A DNA stretch of 64,000 nt from Epiperipatus broadwayi (taxonomy: Eukaryota > Onychophora > Udeonychophora > Euonychophora > Peripatidae). The translations under genes were made by a program, and so were the position numbers. Numbering within the stretch: the stretch's first letter is position 1; every line of letters starts with the position of its first letter. Below, piece after piece: positions 13,866-27,038 of this stretch. The stretch covers positions 5,592,972 through 5,656,971 of the forward strand of contig JAQFVV010006199.1 in assembly GCA_028023455.1 (NCBI GenBank), given 5' to 3'. The notes beneath the pieces were generated by a model, which was given only the letters and a program-made list of their open reading frames with translations, had not been told where the DNA came from and ran no database searches.

Positions 13866-14300
13866 TTCCATTACGTTTATCATCCAATGTTTGAAGCATT
13901 ATTTTCTTCTCATATATTGATGTTCCATTACATTTGAGGTATAATATGTTTATATGATATATTGTCCATTACATTTGGCACCACAAACTGTTGGTCCCAG
14001 TTAACTGATGATTGGTATAATGGAGTAAAAGTATGTTCCATTACATTTGGACGCCACAACGTGGTCAGCATAATATGTTCGTTTAATTATTCATTACATT
14101 TGGTGTATCAAAGTTAGGGGCTTGGTTAACTAATGATTATTGTTGCAAAAGTTCATATGTTTATTTTCATTTGAGATCATATAAAGATACATTCCATTAT
14201 ATTTGGCTTTCCCAATGTTTGGGGCCTTCTTTCTTCAATTTAAATGGAATGCAGCAAGTACATTCCATTACATTTGGCGCAACAACTAGGGCTCGAAATA
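13866..14300 (+). repeat. Array of seven ATTCCATTACATTTGG motifs resembling tRNA-Lys primer sites
   Basis: Variants of TTCCATTACATTTGG start near 13,866, 13,922, 13,964, 14,035, 14,090, 14,191 and 14,262, spaced 42-101 bp apart. What follows each motif varies around TGGCGCCCAACGTGGGGC, the known primer-binding site for tRNA-Lys1,2 in retroelements. The closest are TTTGGACGCCACAACGTGG (14,041-14,062) and TTTGGCGCAACAACTAGGGC (14,274-14,293). Spacers are partly alike (GTTAACTGATGATTG and GTTAACTAATGATTA). No flanking LTR or gag was recognised. It may be a leader or terminal repeat of an LTR element, or a satellite built from one. Confidence 0.6.
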
Positions 14301-14660
14301 AGCTAATTAGGGCTTGAAATACCCCACATACCTGAGAGATGTGTAGTATATATATTGATATGAGATGTATAGTTTAAAGAAAGAGAAGCATTTTTGTGTG
14401 TTTAATTTTTTTATATATAAATGGAAATATTTTGGCCTTATGTTTAGATGGTGATTGTTACTGTTATTGTATTTTTTAATGATGAAAGATAAATATAGTC
14501 ATGAAGCAGTTTAATTTCAATTTAAAAATTATATTGATGGTGTTAAATTATAGCTTAATAATTATTGTCCATATTTAGAAAGTTATGTTGTAGAAAATCT
14601 ATAATTTTGAAGGTTAGATTGGATATTTGATTGTTAGGAATTTGGTTGGTTCTGTTGCAA

Positions 14661-14724
14661 GGTATGTGATGTTGGATAGGGAGATTTTTTGTCATTTATT
14701 AATATTGTGATGCTCGCCCAGAGA
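14661..14724. other. Apex of the near-palindrome
   Basis: Inverted similarity can be followed to about 14,655 on the left (TTGTTAGGAATTTGGTT) and about 14,730 on the right (CCAAATTCCAACAATAAAA). That leaves at most about 70 bp of unpaired sequence. So small a spacer between arms longer than 11 kb is typical of fold-back DNA or a hairpin read. Confidence 0.7.
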
Positions 14725-15082
14725 AAGGGCCAAATTCCAACAATAAAATATCAATCTACCCAAAAAAAAAATTACAAAATTATAGATTTTGTACAACTAT
14801 AAACTTTTAAGCAAATATGGACAATATTATTGGAGATATCAGTTTAACGCCATTATTATAATTTTAAATTGAGAATTAAACTGCTTCATGACTATCTTTC
14901 ATCAATTTAAATAATAATGCATATAACGGCGAATCACCTCTAAACATAAATATGGCAAATATTTCCATTTACTATAAAAAATTAAACACAGTAATACTCC
15001 TCTAAACTATACATCTCATGATCAATATATATATGCATCCCATCTGATATTATTTCCAGCCTAATCGCTTATTTAAATCATA

Positions 15083-15517
15083 TATAATATAAATAGTAAT
15101 GGAGAGTATTGCTTGCTGCATTCCATTTAAATTGAAGAAAAGGTAGTGAGACTTAAACATTAGAGGAAAGATAGATGTATCTTTATATGATCTCAGGTGA
15201 AAATAAACATATGACACTTTTGCAACAATAATCATTAGTTAACCAAGCCCCCAACTGATACACCAAATGTAATGAATAATTAACGAACATATTATGCGAC
15301 CCGCGGTTTTGTGGGGAAATATATGGAATGGGGATTGTACTCCATTATACCAATCATCCGGTAACTGGGACTAACAGTTATGGTATAAAATGTAAATGGA
15401 CAATGTATCATGTAGACATATTATACCTCAAATGTAATAGGAACATCAATATATGAAAGGAAAATAATGCTTCAAACATTGGATGATACGTAATAGAATA
15501 TATATAATCTAAATGAA
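15083..15517 (-). repeat. Mirror copy of the primer-site-like array in the right arm
   Basis: Reverse-complement counterpart of 13,866-14,300, for example CACCAAATGTAATGAATAAT near 15,261 and CCTCAAATGTAATAGGAACA near 15,427. It is diverged, with several motifs damaged. Confidence 0.65.
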
Positions 15518-17564
15518 TCCAATTATTGAAAAGCTAATATAATAAATTGTATAATTTAAATGAAGAAGAAAATTTTAAAATATATTTTTAAAAAATTTTT
15601 TTATATTTTTCCAAAATATATATAAATAAATCTAAAATCATACAGAGGCAATGAGATCTATCATTATAATTTATTTTCAAGGTTGATATGACTAACTAAT
15701 CAAATATATATCAGAAACAAGGGAATTCTATTAAATCAATATACATCTATTATGTAAAATTTATGTATATCTAAACATATCAATGAATAATAATATGTGT
15801 AAGTGGCTTCAAAGACTAAATAATAAGTGAAATATGTAAGTTATCCTCTATTAAATTGTGAATTCAATTAATTTCATAATGACCCTTTTAATTAAAAGAA
15901 AATAAGAATAAAATATTAATACTCTTTCAAAATAAATTACAAAGGCATTACTTATAAAACAAATATTACATCCTTTATTTTTATATTATGGGTTTAATTT
16001 TAGGTAATATCAATGTTTTAAATACAAACCCAGAATAATAAATATACAATATATACTTGTAATAAATATATATATTAAATAAATAAAGACATATACAATG
16101 CTTAACGAAAAGTAGATATCAATATAAATACAAATCCATATTTATATATTTTTCAGATATTTAAAATAATAAAAAAATAAATATTATATACAGCAAATAC
16201 ATATAAATTATTGTTTTTGGTATGCATAAGAATCATTATTATAAGTTTAAAAAAATGGAAATCGTAAATATAATTAATAATAAACAATTTTTATAATAAA
16301 AAATTTGGCGGATATAAATTTACTTATTAAAATATACATGACAACTCATATGCAACCCAAACCGTAAACCATACTTTTAAGATTTTTAAATTACTTAAGT
16401 GTTAGTTTTGACACCTGTTAAGCGTTTATTGCTGTTAACACAACGGTACTGAATTGAATATTTATAAAAAGCGTTATATTTTATGAATGAAAAAATAAAA
16501 ATAAACAAAAATATCGATCTCAAAAAATATATTTATATATCATTTATACGTATAAAAATTATTGGCTACCCTTTCAGAAATTCACATGTCCCTGAATTTT
16601 CCTTCAAGAAGTATCAACTTATTCCATTGTTTTATTTCTTTATCCGTTTAATATTTAGAATGCATTGTAGTTAAAGGTGAAGAGGCTATCCGCGTTAGAG
16701 GAAAAAATTGTCGGAATTCTTGGATGTATGTATATTTTTATCGCTACAAAATTTCTTTCCTTGAAAAATTAATAAATAAATTGAAATGTTGAATCAGTAT
16801 ATTGAATTCAGTTACCTCCAGATTATTATTAGGATTGACCATTATAGATTCAGAATAAATATATCAAATTTACGAGCTCTATATTATGTGTTAATGAAAT
16901 TTATGTATAATTCTTAGGATTTTCTTTTTAAACTGCTTTGGAATAAATGAAAGAAGAATATGTGCGGCCTCTTAGCGAACAATTGATATCTATTAGCTAA
17001 TCATGATTTATGTATTTACCATAGAAAACTATCTTAGTTCCGACTATTCTGAAGAATGCAATTTCAAAAAGATAGAAAGTACTAACAAATTTTATCTCTT
17101 ATTTTTGTTTTAATCACCATCCTAATAATAGTAATGGCTTCCCTTTTTATTGTTGCTCCGTTAGAATGCTGTTTTGAAAACCATTGTTACATGTTTTACT
17201 TTTAAACAATTAACATTAAAAATAAATATCAAGCCTATATCTATAAAAAATATTAAAATTGAAAATTTATTTGACAGCTTTAGAAATATACATAAATAAT
17301 AATAATGCATTTTTTAATAATCACTGCAAAATAAAATAATTTTTTCATATAATCAACAATTTATATGTCTTTATTCATTTATAATAATTAAATATTCATA
17401 ACGATGTTACCCATCAACATATAAATAAATAATAATCAAAAACAATAACTATACCTAATAACCATGTAACAATAATACTTCATGTATAAACATCAACTCC
17501 AAAGAAGGATTTTTTTAATATAACAAATGATAATTTTTAAAATATAGATAGACTATCGATATTT

Positions 17565-17567
<3 letters not shown>

Positions 17568-17606
<39 letters not shown>
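17568..17606. repeat. (TA)n microsatellite, longer than its left-arm partner
   Basis: About 39 bp of TA repeat. The matching place in the left arm (about 11,805-11,815) has a much shorter run, so the tract length differs between arms. Confidence 0.9.
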
Positions 17607-17609
<3 letters not shown>

Positions 17610-20600
17610 TAATAAATATATATTTATAAAACAACAAGAACCATGTTTTATTCTTCTTCTATAATCAATTGAAGTATTTATGTATATTCTCTGCATATGT
17701 AATATTTTTATATGCACAAAAAATAAATTCTAATTATATTAATTGTATGTTTGTAAAAATTTCTGAAACCGTTCCCATTCAATCTAATTAAACACTATTT
17801 ATTTATTTATACATATTGTAACTACGAAATATTTTAAATTTGTCTTTAATTTCCATTGATAAAAAATGATATTCTACTTTCATTGAATACTTTATTTTCT
17901 GCTCTACATTGTCTTTCTGTAATTCTTAAAAAATTCTGAGCTTTATCCATATAAAGTATCTCAAATGTTAAAAACAAATACTGCCATCCTCAAATAATTC
18001 TACATGCTATATTTGCTTTATGAAAAGTATATCAGAATTTTAATCAAGCCTGGCTAACAAATTATCTAAATATATATACTCTTTAAATTTTTCAGAACAA
18101 ACATTTCTCAATCTTATTCTTTAATTTAAATGTTATAATTCCCAGCATTTTAACACATTTTCATCACTTTTAAAAATAAATTTATAACAAGTGAAAAGTA
18201 ACCACAATGTGTAAAATTTAAAATTAACATTTTTGCTTTATTTATTTTTAATTTAGCTTATTTATTTTTCTTTCAACATATAACTGGGGAGTCGTAACAG
18301 GTAGACTCTGTAATAAATGTCTCATTAATATTAGTTTTTTATTGATATTTTAAAATTTAATGATATTTTATTAATTTTAAATTTTTACACGAGATTAGAG
18401 ACAATGCTATCTATGAAACATGTATTTGTTAGTAATTTACAAATGAATTTCATTGTTTAATTAGATATAACGCACTAGAAATTTTGTAAAAATAGTGGCA
18501 AATACGTTAAAATAATATGAATAACATTGAATATAATGCAATACGTGAATTAGGTTTACTTTTAACAGATATATGATAAGAGCCTAGTTAAATATGTAAT
18601 AAAATATATAATAATATCAATAAAAAGTATATATAGTATTTAATGAAAAAGTCAAATAATTCTGGTTACATAAAACATAGAGAAGTTATATAATACACAA
18701 TGGTAATAATTTCCCCGAGATTATATAAGAATATGATTATTCATTCATTGATTATTGCAATAGCGCATTAATTGTATATATTTAGGTAAGCATAGAAATG
18801 AGATCGTGTGATGTTTATTTGGTTTAATTTTAATTCTAAAAGTATAATATTTTAAAAGTAGATATACTAAATATAATAAAATAAAGAATTTTCACAATAA
18901 ATACAATGAACAAGATTAGCTTTAATAATTTGAATATAACTAACTACATTTTTAATCATTAATATGATCATATCCCGAAAATGTTCTTTAAATTTAGTAT
19001 AACCTGTTAGATACATTAACTGATATCCAAATTCAATATTAATTTATTATTATATTGAGATGAACATAATATCATATTAGTCATAATAATATAATCAAAC
19101 TAAATTGAATAATTGACATGAAATATTAAAACATTATTTATTAAAGAAGAATTAATTATAGATAATATATTCAAACAAAATTATCAGGAGATGCAATAGT
19201 TCTATTAAACTTAAACATTGGAAGAAAAAATGACACGAGTGACAATACTCTTTTGACGTGTTAATGACCGATGCTCTTTTATATAAACAAAATTTCAACA
19301 ATTCTAGAAGCTTTGAATGAATAAATAAATAACCGAACTATAAGATAATTTGTGTGTTATTTCAAAGTGTTCTTATAATGATATGTAATTTTAATGTATT
19401 TTCTATACTGAAGCAGTTTTCTTTGGGAATAATTGACAAAAATTAACTTCGAATAAAATATAAGTGAAAATTACAATATGATAATAATAATCCAAACATT
19501 TCTTATTAACACGAACCTTTTTAGTTGGAGAAATAAGTGGAAAATCTTAAAAGATTTAATTATTTACGTAATAAATATTTGATATATTTGAAATTTTGAA
19601 ACTCTGGCTTCATTTACAATTGCTAACCTCTTTTCCTCTTAATCAAAGAAGCAAAAATAAATTAACCTTAAAAAATTTTAGCTTTTGAATCATTCTACAA
19701 TTACGACTACATTTTATATTTATTTTATATAAATTAAGATATATCAAAGGCATATCAGTTGGTGGCAAATTCAATTTTCAAGTCTAAGATGCGAGTTCAA
19801 CTAAGCAATTGTCACTGTGCATATAGGCCAGTACACGTGAAGAGAGTGGGTATACTGTATTGTGTTGTGCAACAAGTTGTTTGTATTTGAAAGTTTTTAA
19901 ATAAGTTCAAAATTTTCTCTGCATTCAACATTCACTCATAAATGATGGAAATAGACAACATACATCTTATAAGATATGATATATATTAATAACAAAACTC
20001 GAGAAAATGCAAGCAATTTTTAAATATTATTTTTTATTTAGTGTAGGTGTGACCAGCACATCTGCGAAATGATATTAAACCATATTGACATTTAAGTTGT
20101 CAATTTGATGTTATTATATGTTTATGAGAAACGTATTGATAAATGAGATATCTGATAGTGTTGGTGTAATTACGAAAATAGTAAATAAATTTCAAAAAAT
20201 CATGTATTTTCATTTCGGCATGTATATTAAGAAATATTTCTCGAAATATGTAACCGCTAATACAACTTTTTTTTTTTTTGTTTGTCTTTTTTCCTCCCTG
20301 CAGAGTTAAAAATAAAGTGAAAATCGAAATTATATATTCTGTATGTTCATTTTTAGTTTAGAATTGAAAAAAATTTTTAAAATAAGCTTTCTTACATTTT
20401 TAATAAATTTTAATACATCGCTATATCGTTACTAAATTTATAAATAAAAAGTTTGTTATTGGCTATGAACTAGACAAGCCAACATAGAAAATGAAAGTTA
20501 TTAAGATCTATTTTAATAAAGATTTAATAATGAAAATAATCTATTTGAAATATAATAGTAATAATAGCAGAATATATCATTAATTAAATAAATTAAATTT

Positions 20601-21369
20601 TACAAATATGAAAGTATTGAACAATCTCATTATTACTTGAATTGAAAAGATAAACAAAGGCTATTTTTATCTTTATTATTAAATAATAATAATAAACAGA
20701 GGCGATACAAAACTGAAGTTTTAAATATTTAAGTATCCTCCTCAATGTGCGTTTAATTAGCTAGCCCGTCTATGACATATAAAAGTATATATAATATTAG
20801 TAAATATAATAAATAAAATAGATTTGAGTAATTTAGAGGAGTTAAATAAAAATGAAAAATATGTGATGAATAACTCATTATCTCGAAGAGAAGAAAATGA
20901 CACATGTGTTTGTACCAATATTATATAAAAACAGATATAAATATAGATTTTATTAATTACTTAATGCATGAAATATGACTCACTACTGATTCATTCCATC
21001 GTAAAAAAAGTGTTAATGATACGAAAATTAATACTGAGTTTTTTCAGCGAAAGGCATGATAAATACTTAAATACCATTTTATTATAAAAGTATAATAAAA
21101 ATATAATTATTAATATGTAGCATTTAACATATATGTTGTCTTCTGCTATTAAACATGCTGGCAGATGGGAATGTGCGAGATTTATAATCATTATGAAACA
21201 CGCTGATCGAAATTAATTTCCTTTGCGGATTAAATAATTAATATATATGTGCTCTGCTGAAGCTATTAATAAATTGTCATATTTACTGCCAAACACCACA
21301 GGGCAGTCTACGTCCCCATTAAAATGGCGAGATTATTCACTGTTAATAACAACGAAACTATGCCGTACG

Positions 21370-21765
21370 CAAATTTATATGCGAATGTTACGTGGACCAT
21401 TTGAGACCAGACTTCTCTTCTGACAGTTGCCGAAGATCAGCTGCAATAGTAATAGCTTTGCGATTTGTGGCGACAAGAGCAGGCACTGCTCTGTGTTGGT
21501 AAGCATGTCAGAGACTCTCTCATGTTCGGCAAAAATCAGTACCTTTCATACGGACAACAAAGTATCGGTACTGAAACTCTGGCTTGTCTCTCCTTTCTTT
21601 GAGCTGATGAACTAACACGCAACTGAGTGAGTTCAGGATTTGTCTATTAACTGGTATTATTTATCAGTCTGTGGGAAGATGGAAAGTGACTTCAGGAACA
21701 TGATGAGATTGATTGACTGTAGGTGACGTATGGAAGTGGTTTGTTTCTTTTTCTTGTGGTTAATG
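21370..21765 (-). pseudogene. Disrupted right-arm copy of the PLE endonuclease fragment
   Basis: Reverse-complement counterpart of 6,840-7,332, recognisable from shared strings such as GGACCATTTGAGACC..., CATGTTCGGC and AAGTGACTTC. Roughly 50-100 bp around the GIY-YIG signature is lost and no frame remains open. It is not an independent gene. Confidence 0.7.
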
Positions 21766-23759
21766 GTTTATTTTATAGAAGATTTGTTATTTTCTGTTGA
21801 TGAATGAATAATCTGAAAATCAGATTTATATTTCGAAATTTTTGGCAAAGCGCTATGATCTCGTCTATAAAACATCTTTTTGTTTAAATAAAAATGGCGA
21901 AGAATTTCTTGTAATATAGAATAACAAACTGTATAGACTTCACATACATATATAATGTAATATATAAAGTGAAACTCAGACTTTCACACCCTCATGCCAT
22001 CTTATATTTGACTCACCTGTTATACACATGTTGAAAATAAATAATCATCAATATAAATATTTCTGCTAAACAACGATCGTGGTGGTCCCGTTACTTGCTT
22101 TCATATATACGTGATCTTTCTCAACATATTGGAATAGCCAGTCTTCATGCTTTGATGAGCTAAATACTCCTACACATCTTCAGCAGCCATTTCATTGAAA
22201 ATCTGATGATGGGAATGTTCAAACTAAAGTCCCATAAAAAGGAAGTATTAAAATTTATGATATAATTTGACATAATAAGAGGCAAATATATTAAGAATAT
22301 AATAAACTAATGTATACAATCGTAATAATAATAATATAATCCGGTAATTTAGTAGATCTTAAGGATTTTGAGAATGAAGTATTGAGGCGGCAACACTTCA
22401 GGATTTGCTTCTCACACTGTCTAGGAAATGCAGCCGCTGTACTAATAAAGGGGTATCTTGCCTCTGAGATAAGGAACATACATATTTTTCAACTAACAAT
22501 AGCAGGATTATTAAATATAAACAATTGAGCTTACATTTGAATCAACTTTAATAATCTTAATTACACATAAAAGAAGATTAAAGTGTAGCTGTCAATATTA
22601 ACTACAAACTGATCAACTTTCTATTTCTTATTTAATAGAATATATTGTCCAGTTGTGCTCTAGGACAGTAATCAAGCAGCAACACATTTAGCATTTAGTG
22701 AATGATCTTCACTCTCTTACAATTTATTGATTTAAATATACTTTATTAGATAAAGACTGTTTATTTACACATTAAAATATTTTTTAAAAAAAATCAATTA
22801 CTACTTTTCTTGCTATTTCTTTGAGTGCTTTTATTGCTTATTTCAAGAAATCAATTATGATAGTGTTTCAGTAGTTATAATATTTAAAGAACGATAAAAT
22901 TGATTTGGAATTAATTTATTCAACTAAAGCTGTTGGTTAACCTTCAAAAATGAAATGTATTATGTTGCAGAAAAAGAAAAAAAACACGAAGAGGAGTAAA
23001 TGCAAAATTTAAAGTTTTTTTTACATTGAGTATAAAAGTATATATAATATTTAGTGTATTTTTTTCTTAAAAGAGAATAATAATGAGTAATTGCAGTATA
23101 TTAGCATAAAATTAATGCGTGTGTTTATATGCAGTATGTAACTTACACACATTGCAATCTTATTAATCATGAGTTCATCATAGATGAAGTCTGTTTTTAA
23201 TGGAAATATTTGCGTCCTTCTTTTCAATGTAACAATCAATCTGATTAGGACGGGAGTCATTTACCTTTTCGAAGACCTCCATCCTCTTTTATTCTATTCA
23301 CTGATTTTTAAAATTTAATGTATTTTTTAATTGTTCACAATACCATATAGATATAATTCTGTTTATAATATCAATCCATAGTGCATCTTAATAATGCAAA
23401 AGTACTCATTCAAATTTATGTCGAAATTAATTAAATTAAATATGACAAGAAAATGATTACCCTGACGAATTTTATCATTCTAATTGTATTATAATATATG
23501 AGTAATTTCCGGTAAATTTTTAATCGGAAACTATCCTCTATATTGAATCGCTATTTCTTTCTGCAGTTATACTGCGCATTTCTATTCCGCAATACCATTC
23601 TTCCCAAAAAGCTAAATGCTTTGTTCTTGTGTGATAATTTGTTTTTATTCACTTTGGTTAATTTTATTGATAATTAGTAATATTTTTAAAAAACTATAAA
23701 CAACATATATATGAGGAGGTACTAAAAAATAATAAAAAATTATTAATAATTTAGATATT

Positions 23760-24160
23760 ACAAATTTAATCGCTTCAAAAAATTTTCATTTGAATTGGTC
23801 ACTTGCAAGAGATGCATTTTTGCATATATCATTTTCTTCACCATAACTTCTGCAAAAAGAGATTTTTTGAGAATAAAGGGGGTCGCACAGGCTTAGGTGA
23901 GCAAATATGAATGAGCTGAATTATAATATGATATACTCAAAAAATTGTTTCACACTCAGAGTATACATTCCCATTATGGTACTATACAAGGGGAACATTT
24001 ATGTTTTTAGTGCATCACACAAAGTTTCAGAACATAAGTTTTAAATAACTGATCATTGTGAACAAATTCTGAGTGAGCTGACCATTTCAAAAAAAATGAT
24101 CATTGTCTTGACTTTTGCTTTCATTACTTGCCATGTTATGGAAAACGACACTCACAATGG
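23760..24160 (-). pseudogene. Right-arm copy of the mariner fossil
   Basis: Reverse complement of 4,040-4,560 with further deletions; shared strings include CTGATCATTGTGAACAAATT and AGTGCATCACACAAAG. No coding capacity. Confidence 0.7.
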
Positions 24161-24880
24161 TTTAGCATTAAATCATTATTGGCATAATAAATTAAAGTTC
24201 CAAACTTTGATCAATTACAGAATTAGCAGTAAATATATTTGTGTTTTAAAATTATATTTTAGTTTGGATTTCTAAAATGCAAATTAATATCATTAGATTA
24301 TTAAAATAAATGAAAGTTTTAGATAAATTTCTATTTAGAAAATTGAAGAAAATAATCACATAGTATTAAACATAAAATATATATTTGTCATTATGTTTAC
24401 AGCCAAATATCATTGTTTCTTTGCTATTTGTCTTAGTATGAGAAGTAAATATTCTAAATCTGAATTATTATTTTAAAATAATTAATATTTCACAAATATT
24501 TGTGAAAAACATGTAAAAAGATGTTGAAAATATAAGTTTTCATTTTAAAAAGCGAAATGAAAATAGAACTGTTAAAATCATTGTGTGTTCTCTTGTGGAA
24601 GAACAGAGAGCAACCAGTCGGTGCGCTGAATAGGATCTTGTTTCATTATTATAATCAAATTTAAAATATTATTGATTTATTAGTTATAAGAAATATTCTG
24701 AAAATAGCATTATTGACAATTTCTTGGAAAACAGCAAAATAACATTCAAGTAATTGTTAGAAAATGAAAGCTAAAGCTGTGACCATGGACAATTCAGAGT
24801 GTAGATCATACTCAGAGACAAACCCGAAACAACTTGCTGTAAGGAGTGTTTCAAACATTATTCTATATTCTTTTAAAAGA

Positions 24881-24996
24881 AGGCAAAACTCCCATACAGT
24901 AGGCACTTTGGGTAAGAGGATTTTATGCGCAAGAAGCCTTCTGGCATCCATTGATACTCTGTTTGGCACGGGGTGCACCTGTATGGGAGTTTACTT
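24881..24996. mobile_element. Right-arm copy of the 114-bp TIR element
   Basis: Starts GGCAAAACTCCCATACAGTA and ends in GTATGGGAGTTTA. The terminal inverted repeat has mismatches and one C fewer per run than the left-arm copy. Confidence 0.7.
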
Positions 24997-25479
24997 AACT
25001 ATTTTAATGATGTTTGATTCTTTAAAAGAAATTGGGAATTTCACTATGTTTCAATTTTTCAGTTATTACAAAAATTAATAAATACATGAAATGCACTTTA
25101 GAAATCCCCGCAAGAAGTATCTAACGTAGAAGAAACTGTACTATAACAAGCATAACATCAGAGAATGAATTCTGGTTTTTTAGGGTGATATCCCAATATT
25201 ATATTATGACAAATTGACCATGGAAGCGCACCTGTAGTGTGTATATATATTTAAAGTTTAATAGAAAAGTTGATGAATACTGACAAAAATTAGATCTTAT
25301 AATTATTTATAAAAACCGATAATAATACAAATTGATAGAATGTTAAATAATATTTTGGAAATATTTTATATTATTTAAATCAAATATAAAAATTCTCTTA
25401 TTTAGTGCAAATAAATTTTTTGATTTTGATAAAATATAAAATGACATAACAGATGTTTCGTGATGTATATTAACTTTAT

Positions 25480-25555
25480 GCAAAACTATTTGCCGTGGCT
25501 TTGGGTACGTGTATTAGAATCATGACATTTAATAACAATAGTTTTTTGTGATTAA
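25480..25555. mobile_element. Right-arm copy of the 86-bp TIR element
   Basis: Contains CAAAACTATTTGCC and TAGTTTTTTGTGATTAAT, but the inner GCGCTT hairpin is lost, unlike the intact element at 2,475-2,560. Confidence 0.7.
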
Positions 25556-26538
25556 TGTTTTTTTGGTTTTGACTACTCTGTTATCACACTTTATATGTGA
25601 GAAAATTAATTTTTCTAAAATATTAATTTATATTGATTTAAGTGTAAACAATTTTTTTGAATGAAAATTGAAGCAATTAACTGATAATAAACTTTTTTAA
25701 AAGTTAGAGAATTAATTAAAAACAAAAGAACTCGAAGCACAAACTTCAGATGTTATTTAAAATTAAGAGTGATTTAAAAAAAAAAAGAAACTTTTCAAGA
25801 AAACTTTCATCAAAGAAGTCTTTTTTTGTTGTTGTTGTTGTTTTAAAAACGCATTTGTGACTTATGGTAATGTGATTATAAAATTTGAGAATAATTATAA
25901 TTAGTATAAACAAAAATATTTTATTTTATATTGTTAGGACAAACATATGATTGGTAAGATAAATGCATTATACTAAGGTTTACCACATGCAGTTATATAT
26001 TTTAACGTTAAAATAGAATAAAATAATCTTTATTAGCAAATTTTGGGGGGAGGATAAATACTTTACTTAAAGCATGGAAGTAGTTATATATATTAGAATT
26101 ATTCATTACTTATTAATAAAAATAAGTAATTAAATTTATTGACTTACAGATGTTTGAAATATTTTAGTTTACCATGTAGAGATGTCTCGCATAATTTAAT
26201 ATATGCATTAATATAAACAAATTATATATCTTTATAAGAATTTGATTGTTTTAATTCTCAATTTTATGGAAATGCTATCTATTTGTAAGTCAGAATCAAG
26301 AATGCAATGTATTTCTATACTATTTATAAATACTGAATTGCAATTTTTATTATTATTTTAATTAATAAATATATCCAAAAGAACATTATTTAAGTATAAA
26401 AAAATAGATTGTTTTTGCCATATGTATCCCTATTTGTTGAATCATTATTTATTGGACAAAAAATCTAAGAGATAACTCTTTTAAGTTTTATTGTATGTGT
26501 GTTTAGTGTGTGTATTGTCATCCGGAATATTTCTGCAA

Positions 26539-27038
26539 NNNNNNNNNNNNNNNNNNNNNNNNNNNNNNNNNNNNNNNNNNNNNNNNNNNNNNNNNNNNNN
26601 NNNNNNNNNNNNNNNNNNNNNNNNNNNNNNNNNNNNNNNNNNNNNNNNNNNNNNNNNNNNNNNNNNNNNNNNNNNNNNNNNNNNNNNNNNNNNNNNNNNN
26701 NNNNNNNNNNNNNNNNNNNNNNNNNNNNNNNNNNNNNNNNNNNNNNNNNNNNNNNNNNNNNNNNNNNNNNNNNNNNNNNNNNNNNNNNNNNNNNNNNNNN
26801 NNNNNNNNNNNNNNNNNNNNNNNNNNNNNNNNNNNNNNNNNNNNNNNNNNNNNNNNNNNNNNNNNNNNNNNNNNNNNNNNNNNNNNNNNNNNNNNNNNNN
26901 NNNNNNNNNNNNNNNNNNNNNNNNNNNNNNNNNNNNNNNNNNNNNNNNNNNNNNNNNNNNNNNNNNNNNNNNNNNNNNNNNNNNNNNNNNNNNNNNNNNN
27001 NNNNNNNNNNNNNNNNNNNNNNNNNNNNNNNNNNNNNN
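26539..27038. other. Assembly gap (500 N)
   Basis: Exactly 500 unknown bases, a typical placeholder for a scaffold gap of unknown size. It separates the end of the inverted repeat from a LINE fragment. Open frames running through it are meaningless. Confidence 0.99.

Larger units (their letters stand above)
1489..14660 (+). repeat. Left arm of a ~25-kb near-palindrome
   Basis: The whole stretch reappears as reverse complement in 14,725-26,538. Landmark pairs, outer to inner: 1,489 with 26,538; the small TIR element at 2,475-2,560 with 25,480-25,555; 3,111-3,224 with 24,881-24,996; about 4,150 with 24,055; the GIY-YIG fragment end at 7,330 with about 21,385; 9,230 with 19,835; 11,835 with 17,550; 14,375 with 15,008. 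Paired coordinates sum to about 28,030 outside and 29,385 near the centre, so the left arm is about 1.35 kb longer. This arm keeps cleaner versions of the elements, for example longer open frames and intact terminal inverted repeats. It may be the only real copy. Confidence 0.93.
14725..26538 (-). repeat. Right arm of the near-palindrome, degraded copy
   Basis: This is the reverse complement of 1,489-14,660 with many small substitutions and indels and several block losses. The SINE at 8,036-8,123 is mostly missing around 20,700-20,775, and the GIY-YIG frame is broken throughout. The arm ends exactly at the N run. No insertion unique to this arm was found; the clearest gain is a longer (TA)n run at 17,568-17,606. 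The pattern suits a noisy single-read copy at a contig end at least as well as an old duplication. Confidence 0.92.

Noticed and set aside
24764-25078. 104-residue plus-strand frame in the right arm
   Set aside because: It runs through the copy of the TIR element and has no counterpart open frame in the left arm.
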